A stretch of DNA of 64,000 nt from Dasypus novemcinctus (taxonomy: Eukaryota; Chordata; Mammalia; Cingulata; Dasypodidae), in assembly GCF_030445035.2 (NCBI RefSeq), contig NC_092216.1, forward strand, positions 16,679,405 to 16,743,404, in the 5' to 3' direction. Below, piece by piece: positions 55,348 to 64,000 of the stretch. Position numbers and translations under genes: made by a program. The stretch's first letter is position 1, and every line of letters begins with the position of its first letter. The notes below the pieces were generated by a model. It did not search any database and was not told where the DNA came from. It saw only the letters and a list, made by a program, of their open reading frames with translations.

Positions 55348-57660
55348 CTAAAATAAAGAAACTGTTCTGGCAGCAACTCTTTAAACCCCCTGCTGTCTAC
55401 ATGACAATGTAGCTGTGGGCTAGTTGGGGTTAATAGAGTTAAGCCACTGAAAAAAGAGAAAAACGTGGCAACATTGGTATTCTGTTTTGTTTTCATGCTA
55501 ATTCTAATTGGGCGTATTTAACCAAGATAATAAAATTAGTACAAAATTTTTATCAGGGTTTAAAAAGGAATTTTCAGTTTTAAATCAATAGTTTACTCCT
55601 GAATTTCAAGTCTCAGTATAGTCTTATAGAGTAATAATCCAAAAATGTGTGTTAACGGTCTGTCTAAACTGCTAAATAAGAGTTTAGCTACATTTCTGCT
55701 GCTCAAATTATCTTAACTGATTGCTGATAACTAATAAAAATGTTTCCAAGCACAAGCTTGCATGTTACAGGCAACATGGATTCCAGAAGAAATCTTAAAA
55801 GGTAAAATCTAAGATGTGATATTACAGAGAACTTAAAAACAGCTATACCAAGAAAGTAAGAATTATGGGTTAATTGTAAACTGTATGTTTCTTTTACTGT
55901 GTTGTGATTATTCTGTTTGTGTATTCATTCAAAGTCAGTGTATATTTTGATACCTCCGGATGGTAATATAAATTAATAAAACTTTATAAAAGAGCTCTAT
56001 TCAAATGGCCAAAAATTAAATAAGTGCTTATATTAATACTTAAGTTTAAATGTTAATAAGATCTCTGCAATGATAAAAATCATGTCTTGATTAACAAAAT
56101 TACTATAAGTCCTTTTATAAAAAGTTGTTCTTGCCTAGATTAAAATGAATAGCTTATTTTTCTTCACAGGATAATATGAAGGATGTAAAACTTAAATGAA
56201 TATTTAAAAAGTTAAAAGTTTGTGAGAATGCTAACTGAAATTTAATAAGTTTTTGCAAATAGTGTGTTTTGTCCTAAAGCAGGATGGCTAATTTTCATAA
56301 ACTCTTGGAACTTAAATGCATGTGGCAAGTTGTAGAAAGTATTGTGGTAACTTTAAGTAAAGAAATGTGTTCTGTAAAGGTAAAATTTGTCTTAAAATTA
56401 TATAATTATAGTCTATATGGTTATAAATAATTATAAAAAGTCTTATGAAGCATTGTTTAAATTAAAGTGTTTAAGTGGTAATTCCAAAAGGTCATTATTA
56501 AACAAACCTGAATTAATAATAATAATAATAAAAGGTAATTTTATAACAGAAAAGCTTTGCTACAGCCAGCCTCCCTTGACAACTTGCTTCTAAGAAACTG
56601 TTTCTAATATTGCATGCTACTAAGTATTTAAAGTAAAGAAAAGTTTATTATTTTAACAAGCTTGTTTAGTGCTGACAGTGTTATAAGAAGTTTGCTTGAT
56701 AATTTTGCATGTGGCTATATGAAATATGTTTTTATTATTAAGGAAACAGGAAATAATTTTGTCCTAAGATAAAATGATTGGTTATTAAGAAAGAATAAAA
56801 TATGGAACAAAGCCTGAGTGAATACTGAAAGTGCAGAAGGTTCATGGAAAAGAAATTTTTATGGTTAAAGTTGAATAAGATTTGATGGGTCTATCTATAA
56901 AATTTTAAAGGCTTTAGTATCAAGTAGTATACTAATGCAAAGTTAAAATTTTGTTCTTTCTTAAAGCCTCTCAAATCATTAATCTCTTTTTGGTAAAAGT
57001 TCTTATCCTCAATAATCAGTATACAAAGAAAGCCTATTTTATCAAAATAGATTCTTGTGCTTTAACCTTATCATTTCCTCAGTGTTCAAAAAAGGAAAAG
57101 TCTTATCTCTTTTAAAGAAACATAATGTTCAAAGCTGCTATCTCAAAATCAAATCATAAATATAGCCTTTTATTCCAAACTAATTATAAGAGATTTGTTC
57201 TTTTACCTTGAAAGAAAAATTAAATAGTTGAGTTCATTTAATATGTTAAAATTTAAATTAAAAAGTGTTTTAAAGTGTTATAAAAGTAACAAGTTTTTTC
57301 TTTCCTTTAACCCTCTGTTAATTAAAGTTGTGTGAGTAAAAGGTTTCTATTAATGCTTAAGAGTGTATAAAGTTGCCAATATTTCAGCATAATATAAAAG
57401 TGAAGTACAATGTGGTTAATTATGGTTTTAATTATTATAAAAGAGTATGTGTCACAGAAAGAATCTCTTATCATAGATTAAAGTAACAACACTGTAGTAT
57501 GCAGCAATCCCAAACACTGCTAGTTTGTTGCAAAAAGTTAATGTCCAGCTGTATTGCTATCACTTTGTTTTAAAACTTGCTAAGACTTTCTTTCTTTCTT
57601 TAGTGTCTTCTTAGACAAATCAAGCCAGCTACATTCCTCTATCTGTAAAAAAAAAAACAA
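55348..57660. other. AT-rich non-coding segment inside the provirus
   Basis: About 2.3 kb of AT-rich sequence dense in stops on both strands lies where capsid, protease and reverse transcriptase should be. I see no reverse transcriptase active-site motif, no SINE or L1 tail and no target duplication that would mark it as an insertion. Its only open frames are very short. Origin unknown. Confidence 0.6.
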
Positions 57661-58769
57661 CAACAATAAACTTTTACAGTGCTTTTCAGGACTAGGTGCA
57701 CAGCCCAACCATCTTGTACAGTATTTACTGATAGTAATAATAATAATAAGCAGCATGTGTTAATTCTCAAAAAGAACAGGTTTGGCAAAATCCTTATTCA
57801 TCTGCTCAACGCACAGAGCTTTCAGCCATCATTAAAGTTTTACAAATGTTTTGAGAGCCCTTAAACATTTTCTCTGACTCTGAATATGTATGTCTTACTG
57901 TCAAGCATATTGAAAGAGCTCATATCTTTGCTACTGATGAGTTATCTCAACTTTTCACTAACTTGCAATGTCTCATTAGGTTAAGACAGCATCCTATTTA
58001 CATTACTCATATACACTCTAATACCTCTTTGCCTGGTCCTATGACAGCAAATAATGCTTGAGCTGATTTATTAGTAAAGTGTTTACAAAGTGCTTGTGAT
58101 TACCATGCTTTAACTTGCATTAATGCTAAAGGCCTGTGAAATAAATATCAAAAGTTAACAAGACTACAGGTGCAAGAAATTATTCGCACTTGTCCTACTT
58201 GTGGACCACTAACAGTGGTGCCTTTTCAGGCTGGAACTAATCACAGAGGCCTGACTCCTAATCAATTAAGGCAGGTGGATATTACTCACATACCATCCTT
58301 TGGTAAACTACAATGTGTTCATGTTTATATTGACACTTATTCTCATTTTATGTGGGCTACTGCACAAAGTGGTGAACGTTTTCATCATGTTCATTCACAC
58401 TTATGGTCTGCTTTTGCTGTAATGGGATGCTCTCTGAAAATTAAAACTGATAATAGACCTCCTTACATTAGTAAATCCTTTAAATATTTCTGTTTAAAAT
58501 ATAGTATTGAACATGTTACTGGCATTCCTTATAATCCTACAGGTCAAGCCATAGTTGAACACAGCCATCATACTCTAAAAACTATGTTTTTAAAACAAAA
58601 AGGGGGAGATGATGGTATTATAACACCAAAAGGTCAATTGGCAAAAGTTTTATTTACTTTAAATTTTCTTAATGTTTATAATTCATTGACACCTGTGGAA
58701 TGTCACTTTGGAAAATGTCAAACATCTACAGTGGATGCAGGAAATGAAGATCAACCAATATTCTGAAAA
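57661..58769 (+). pseudogene. pol: pol 3' remnant: RNase H fragment and integrase
   Basis: A degenerate RNase H segment (VFTDSN near 57737) is followed by broken frames to 58160. An open integrase frame then runs 58170-58766. It keeps CPTC of the zinc-binding domain and the three catalytic acidic residues in context: VDITHIP, IKTDNRPPY and GQAIVEHSHHTLK. The C-terminal integrase segment lies in another frame after 58800 (WLPVKRIKP). Function is not expected because the upstream pol is missing. Confidence 0.8.
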
Positions 58770-58879
58770 GATATTTTAAGCAATGAATGAAAAAAAGACA
58801 AGATTAAAGTATGGGGGTGAGGCTATGCTGTTATCATTTCAGAAAATGGAGAACAAATTTGGTTACCTGTGAAGAGGAT

Positions 58880-59375
58880 TAAACCCCAGAATGAAGAGAT
58901 GGGTCTCCTGCAACTTCTGATGATGGTGATCGTAAGTAATGAGGAAGCTGCTGGTAATTACACTTAGTGGGTGTATATACCTAACCCCCCATTACTTAGA
59001 GTGTTAACCCGAAAAGATCCATTCTTTCATATATATCGGAAGAAGATCCATATATTCCCTGGACAAACTGATGATCGACTGCCAATTAAACCCTATGAAG
59101 AAGAAGAAAGAATTGATAAACTCATATTATCATTTGATTATCAACCCTTATGCATTGGTAACCATCCTTCCTGTATGTATGTTAAAAATTGGGCCATAAT
59201 TATCTTCAAAAATAATAATACTCAGTTTATTGTGACTTTATTTCCCTCTTCCAATTTATTCATGACCAAAAATCCTACTTATGATTATCCACAAAAAGAC
59301 AGTAGGGATAAAGAAGGATGGCAAAAGTGCCATATAAGAAGAGGAGCTGTCATTTTAATGATTCCTATGGAATAG
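58880..59375 (+). pseudogene. env: env surface-subunit N-terminal remnant
   Basis: The open frame 58971-59375 contains IPNPPLLR, PGQTDDRLP, and a CIGNHPSC cysteine pair, a pattern found in HERV-K-like Env surface subunits. A hydrophobic signal-like segment lies just upstream (about 58898-58935) and is separated by a stop. The rest of the surface subunit (59376-59900) is in broken frames. Confidence 0.7.
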
Positions 59376-59909
59376 TGTGGGAAAGTGCCCCTATGGGAAG
59401 TCCCATTGAATATAATAACAGATTTATTTGGTATGGTCTAAATAGTAAAGGACAACAAAAAATAATTTTCACTAAAAATAATAATATTTAGAAACAGAAA
59501 GGGAAACAGATCCCTTCTTCATAGTGTAACATTACATCTATACATAAAAGAATCCCTGGAAAGTTTTTCTAGGAATAGCTCTTACTATAGAATGGATTGA
59601 GAATAATAGTAAGAGGGGTCAATATCTGCATTTAGATCAAATTATCATCTTCAGGCATGTGTAAGAGATCCTTATGTGTTTGTGGTTGGAAAATTGACTA
59701 TAACTGAGAATGCTCTATTTTATAAAAGTGGGGCTTTGCATACCTGTTTGTCTGAGAACATTTTACAGAATGGAGATTTCATTACAATGGCTCAGAGGCG
59801 GCGCAGAGTATGGATTCCAGTGCGACTGAACTGAATTTGGCAATCATCACCTGAGAGTCAACTGCTGTTCCATGTGGCTCAAGAAATCCTGAAGCACTCG
59901 AAATGATTT

Positions 59910-60480
59910 GTGGGGCTGATAATAGCTGGCATATTAGGACTGATTGGTGTCACTGCAGCTGCCGCTACAGCTACTGTAGCCTTGCATGAGACAGTGCAGA
60001 CTCAACAATACGTGCATGAATGGCATAAGAATGCTAGTGACTTATGGCATAGTCAAGAATATATTGATGGAGAATTAAACAGTAGAGGTAATAATTTAGA
60101 ATCAGCTGTTTTGCATATTGGAGATCAATTGTATAATTTAAACTTAAGGGGATTGAAATGTGATTGGAATGAAAGTAACTTTTGTATTACTCCACTTGCT
60201 TATAATAATTCCATATTTGTTTGGGAAAAGATTAAAAATCATTTGATAGGTCATAAAAGTAATATGTCATTAGAGATAGAAGAATTACAGAAAAAGATAT
60301 TAGAAATGTCTCAAAATCAGATTTATGTAGCTGAAGATAAGGATATCTTTAATGATTTAATTTCTCATTTTAATAAGTTTAATCCAGTAGATTGGTGGAA
60401 GTCTCAACATTTTTATCAGCTTTAGGAATAGGATTTTGTGTATTAATCTTGTTGCTCATTGTTGTCATTTGCCTGGGATG
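59910..60480 (+). pseudogene. env: env transmembrane-subunit remnant
   Basis: A 171-codon open frame (59910-60425) begins with a hydrophobic, alanine-rich fusion-peptide-like segment and a heptad-repeat region. It contains CDWNESNFC, the conserved cysteine motif region of the subunit, and ends at NPVDWWKS. A stop comes before the membrane anchor, which is visible in another frame at about 60420-60475. The ectodomain frame is therefore open but detached from both a surface subunit and an anchor. Confidence 0.75.
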
Positions 60481-60649
60481 AGAAATATGCCGAAACCTGC
60501 ACCATGCTGATGCAATGGGACAAGCTAATAATTTGGTACTTGCAAAAAATCTGATATAGTTCCCCATGGTCAGAGAACTTGGCTGGTAGTCAATGACAGG
60601 TAAGACTCTCAGAGGAGGGCAGCCTAAGACAGGCACAGCCACCCTGACT

Positions 60650-60666
60650 AAAACAAAAGGGGGAAA
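60650..60666 (+). other. Polypurine tract
   Basis: The A/G-rich run aaaacaaaagggggaaa (one C interruption) stands directly before the 3' LTR. Confidence 0.75.
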
Positions 60667-61080
60667 TTTGGGAAACAAAGGCATGCTGTTTCCATGGAAG
60701 CAAGTTACTTTCTGACCTCTGGGTCAGATATACGTGCAGGTGGCTAATCTCTCTGGGAAACATAACATTCCAGCAGAACCCAGACTTGATATCTCAAGTA
60801 ACCTGGGCAACAAGATTAATGAGTATATTTGTTTCAATAATATAGTAGAACATTATGAACATTGGTAACTATCTAATTCACTGTGTTAGTAAGAATGAGG
60901 TAATGGGAATAGTTAGCTAGAATAGTTCCTGCTTCTCATGGCCTGTTGGGGTATATAAGCAAGCCCCTGAGATTAATAAATTTGTCTAATGAGCTTGAGA
61001 CTTCAATGCTTGCAGATCCCCTGAACCCAATCTTTCTTTGCCCTTCATTCCTGATACCCTCGGGTCTGTCAACTCCAACA
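60667..61080 (+). repeat. 3' LTR of the provirus (414 bp)
   Basis: It starts TTTGGGAAAC (the expected TG has mutated) and ends CTCCAACA, followed by the ctcatt target duplication. TATATAAG lies at about 60952-60959. A short deletion at about 60727 removes bases present in the 5' LTR (catgctgtcccta). Confidence 0.85.
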
Positions 61081-61086
61081 CTCATT

Positions 61087-61555
61087 GTTACTCAAATGTG
61101 GCCTCTCTCAAAGCCAAACTCAGCATATTACCTCAGCTTGACTCCTAAGGATGAACCTCCCTGGCACCAAAGGATTACTACCAAGCACAAAGTAGCAATG
61201 CACCTAGAAAAAGACCTTGACCAAAAAGGGAAAAAAGGAAAGGCAAATGAGTTTATATGGCTAAGAGACTTCAAAGTGAGTGGGGAGACCATTACAAAAG
61301 TTACATTTATGTATGTATTCACAGGATCTCATTGACTACCACAGTAAATAATGCCTCAAATAGTGGGGTTCCTGAAGGTTCTTGAAACATCCATAACCTG
61401 GATGATAGGGTTCACAGCTCAGGAGTTTGGTTCCCTGCTAGTGAGCACTACTTTGGAATTCATGCACCTCAGTATGACAGAGATGGACTCAGTGGTGATT
61501 TCCCTCCATCTGTCTCACCTGCCCCTTATATTTGAACTATAGTTGGTACTAGTGC
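61087..61555. other. Continuation of the L1-related target sequence
   Basis: This follows the target duplication. The wording does not match other L1 ends in the window closely, so the L1 label is an inference from the left flank. Confidence 0.35.
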
Positions 61556-61956
61556 TGTAGAATTTGAGAGAGGTTCAATGATTTGCATATAGAAAGGCCA
61601 GGACTCAGGAATGATTTTGAGAAAGAAAAATGGTTTATTGATAGCCAGCTGGACTCAGGAGTTTCAATCCCGAGCCCCGAACAAGATTTTTTAGTCCCTT
61701 TTATACAGAGAGGAAAGGCCAAATTGTTCTTTTGTTTCAGTTCTCAATAGGCTTGAATTAGCATATATTTTCTACATCCTAGCTAAGCTTTTAGCATGGA
61801 CTTCATATATTCTAGATAAGCTTTTAGCACATTTGGTTTGCATTTCCCCTGACTATTTAAAGTTCATAGAGTTTGCGTTGATAAACTGTTTCCTGGGACT
61901 GGAGTCATTGCCATGGTCACCAAGGGCAGGACTGCAGCCTCTCATCCCACACCCAC
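61556..61956 (-). repeat. ERV1-type LTR (antisense)
   Basis: On the minus strand the segment has a TATAAAAGGG promoter (about 61697-61706), then AATAAA (about 61630-61635), and ends CTACA. The order and wording are those of a gammaretrovirus-like LTR. The boundaries are approximate and no clean target duplication was found. Confidence 0.55.
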
Positions 61957-62700
61957 AAGTCAAGACAGACAGCTTAGGTTAAGGTTATCTCCAAAGAGAA
62001 AAAGAGCCTCCAACCCATAGCCCACATCACTAGAGTTGATAGTTTATGCTGTTCATGCCTAAGAGACTTAAATTTTTCCACTTTCCATGTGCCCATCAGG
62101 CCCTGAATCTCAGAAAAGTTACATCACCTAATCTCTAGTTCATTAGACTCATCTACGACAACTAACAAGGACATGATGATGGACAATGACCATCCCAAGG
62201 AACAGAGAGAGTCTATAACTGCAAGCAAGATAGATCTGTCCATCTGCCCCCATGGGATCTAAGCCCCCTCTCAATTAGAGGCAGAGTTGGCATCACAATC
62301 CCAGAATCCTTAGGATTCAGGAATGAACGATGGACATGAGTAGAGTTACTGTTATTGTACCACAAACTTACTGTGAACTTACATCACTGATGTTGAGGCA
62401 CTGGCCACCAGAGATTCTGAGGGGAGAGAGAGGGAAAAACAGTTGTATTATGGAGGCATTTGGGGACCATGGAATTGTCATGATTTTGCAATGACAGGTA
62501 CAGGCCATTATGTATCTTGTTATAACTTACAAACTTGTGTGAAAGTTTAACACTGTAATGTAAAATATAAGCTACACTTAGTGGCAATGCTCCAATTCAT
62601 CCATTGTAACAAATGTTCCACATTAATGAAGGATGTTGCTAATGTGGGAAAGTGTGGGAGGGGTAAGAGGTTAGGCATATGGGAATCCTCTACATTTTTA
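61957..62700 (+). mobile_element. L1 3' UTR (sense)
   Basis: The last part (62440-62700) contains caggtacaggccattatgta, ttagtggcaatgctcc and aaggatgttgctaatgtggg, matching the L1 3' ends at 30020-30540. The earlier part is probably the same 3' UTR but is not confirmed. Confidence 0.55.
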
Positions 62701-64000
62701 ATATATTAGAACAGAAATAAATGAAATAGAGAACAATAACAACAATAAATCAACAGAGAAAACCCAACAAAATCAAAAGTAGATTCTTTGAGATCAACAA
62801 TATTGACAAACCCTCAGGTAGAATAGAATTTTAAATAAAGAGAGAAGATACAAATCAATAAAGTCAGAAGTGAAGGGTGGGTGAGTTATGAGTGAGCCCA
62901 CAGAAAGATAAAAAGGATCCTAAGTGGATTTTAAGAGAAACTGCATGTCAACAAATTAGACAACCTACAAGCAGTGGACAAATTCACAGAAATATATAAA
63001 CAACCGACAATGACTACGAGGAACACAAGAACTCAAAAAACCAATCACACTTAAAAGAGACCTATTATCCATCAACAATTTCTCAAAATAGTTGTTGCTT
63101 TCATTACATCAATCATTAAGAGCATTTTCCTTATTTCAATATTAATAATAAAACAACAAAACAAGCAAAAATACACAACTATGTGATTCTACTGAATACA
63201 ACTGATTATACACTTTGAATGAATTGTAGGCGTTGTTAATATTAAACAATAAAAGTATTTGTTTAAAAAAAAAACTCCCAAATAATAAAAGCCCAGGGCC
63301 AAATGGCTTCACAGATGAATTCCAACAAGCATTCTGAAAAGAATTAATACCAATCCTGTTTAAACTCTTCCAGAAAACTTAATAGGAAGATAAAAATCAC
63401 TAAATATTTTAGGAGACCAACATCACCTGATACCAGAGTCAGATAAACTACAAAAAAAGAAAATTACAGACCAATCTCTCTAAAGATATATACAAAAATT
63501 CTCAAGAAGATACTTGCAAATAGTATCCAAAAGCATATCAAAAGAATTATATACCACAACCAAGTGGGATTTATTCCTGGTATGCAAATAGTATTTCTAT
63601 ATATGTAAATCAATAAATATAATTATCATCACACTAACAACTTGAAGGAAAAACTACATGATCATCTCAATCGATGTAGGAAGGAATTCAGCAAAATCCA
63701 CCATCCTTTCTTGATAAGAAACTTTCAAAAGATAGGAATAAAAGGAAATACCCTCACTAGGATAAATGGCATGTATGAAAATCCCCCAGCCAACATCATA
63801 CAAGTAGAAAGATTGGAAACTTTCTATAAATGAGAATAAGAAAAGGATATCCCTGTCACCATTGTTATTCCACAGTGTGCTACAATTTCTAGATAGAGCA
63901 ATTAGACAAGAAAAAATAATAAAAAACATCCAAAATAAGAAACTAAAACCCTCTCTATTTACAGATGTCATGTTTCTATATTTAGAAAATTCTGAAATGA
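62701..64000 (+). mobile_element. L1 ORF2 fragment (sense), running off the window
   Basis: The plus strand encodes diverged ORF2 reverse transcriptase sequence: EINEIENNN near 62715, the NGFTDEFQQ-type region near 63305, and SKIHHPFLIRNFQKIGIKGN at about 63700. A degenerate active-site region ([11 protein letters not shown]) lies at the window end. It is interrupted throughout. Confidence 0.8.

Larger units (their letters stand above)
53572..61080 (+). mobile_element. Betaretrovirus-like provirus, defective, about 7.5 kb
   Basis: Two LTRs (53572-53998 and 60667-61080) bound an internal region with, in order, a lysine-type primer-binding site, gag remnant, AT-rich non-coding segment, RNase H and integrase remnants, env surface and transmembrane remnants and a polypurine tract. 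The target duplication ctcatt at 53566-53571 and 61081-61086 is an exact 6 bp. The primer site, 6-bp duplication and env motifs place it with class II, HERV-K-like elements. Protease and reverse transcriptase motifs are not visible, so it is not replication competent. Confidence 0.9.

Noticed and set aside
58170-58766. Integrase frame as a domesticated host gene
   Set aside because: It is bounded by broken pol and env in a provirus with LTRs and target duplication; there is no sign of independent exon structure.

Overview
The window looks like a segment of a mammalian Y chromosome, most likely from an armadillo (Xenarthra, Dasypus or a close relative). The species call rests on several copies of a tRNA-headed SINE with the armadillo DAS layout and on L1 3' ends of a type I associate with xenarthrans. 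The chromosome call rests on an apparently intact TSPY-like gene and a decayed, intron-containing KDM6A/UTY-like gene lying within about 15 kb of each other. Both assignments come from recognition of gene families by eye, without a database search.

Region by region. Positions 1-14790 are almost entirely antisense L1 sequence. L1 ORF2 is split at 2520/8996 by a GC-rich, betaretrovirus-like element arranged LTR-internal-LTR-internal-LTR (2521-8989) and flanked by a 6-bp target duplication. Positions 14791-18940 are poor in recognisable features. A CpG-rich promoter leads into a six-exon TSPY-like gene (19662-22588). L1 3'-end debris follows, then a second TSPY-like copy (about 25873-27820). That copy has lost its 5' end, is joined directly to a retroviral LTR, and carries a frameshift in exon 2. 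Positions 28-36 kb hold old repeats, L1 ends and an intronless PCED1-like pseudogene (33395-34250).

Positions 37388-46403 hold seven exons of a KDM6A/UTY-like gene on the minus strand. Most splice sites are preserved but there are several frameshifts and a premature stop. Its introns contain armadillo-type SINEs, a 4-bp-TSD LTR and a TTCC microsatellite. Positions 48.5-52.7 kb are L1 fragments interrupted by a mariner transposon that itself carries a SINE. Positions 53572-61080 are a second betaretrovirus-like provirus with LTRs, lysine-type primer-binding site, gag, integrase and env remnants, and a 6-bp target duplication. It sits in an L1 3' region. The window ends in an antisense ERV1-type LTR and sense-strand L1 ORF2.

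Only the first TSPY-like gene looks capable of producing a full host protein. The rest is a record of Y-type decay: nested retroelements, a degenerated X-degenerate gene and a chimeric TSPY pseudogene. The sequence points of most interest are the tandem provirus with duplicated primer-binding site, the LTR-TSPY junction, and the decayed UTY-like gene. Exon boundaries were placed by reading splice sites and are reliable to a few bases where a clear GT/AG is cited.
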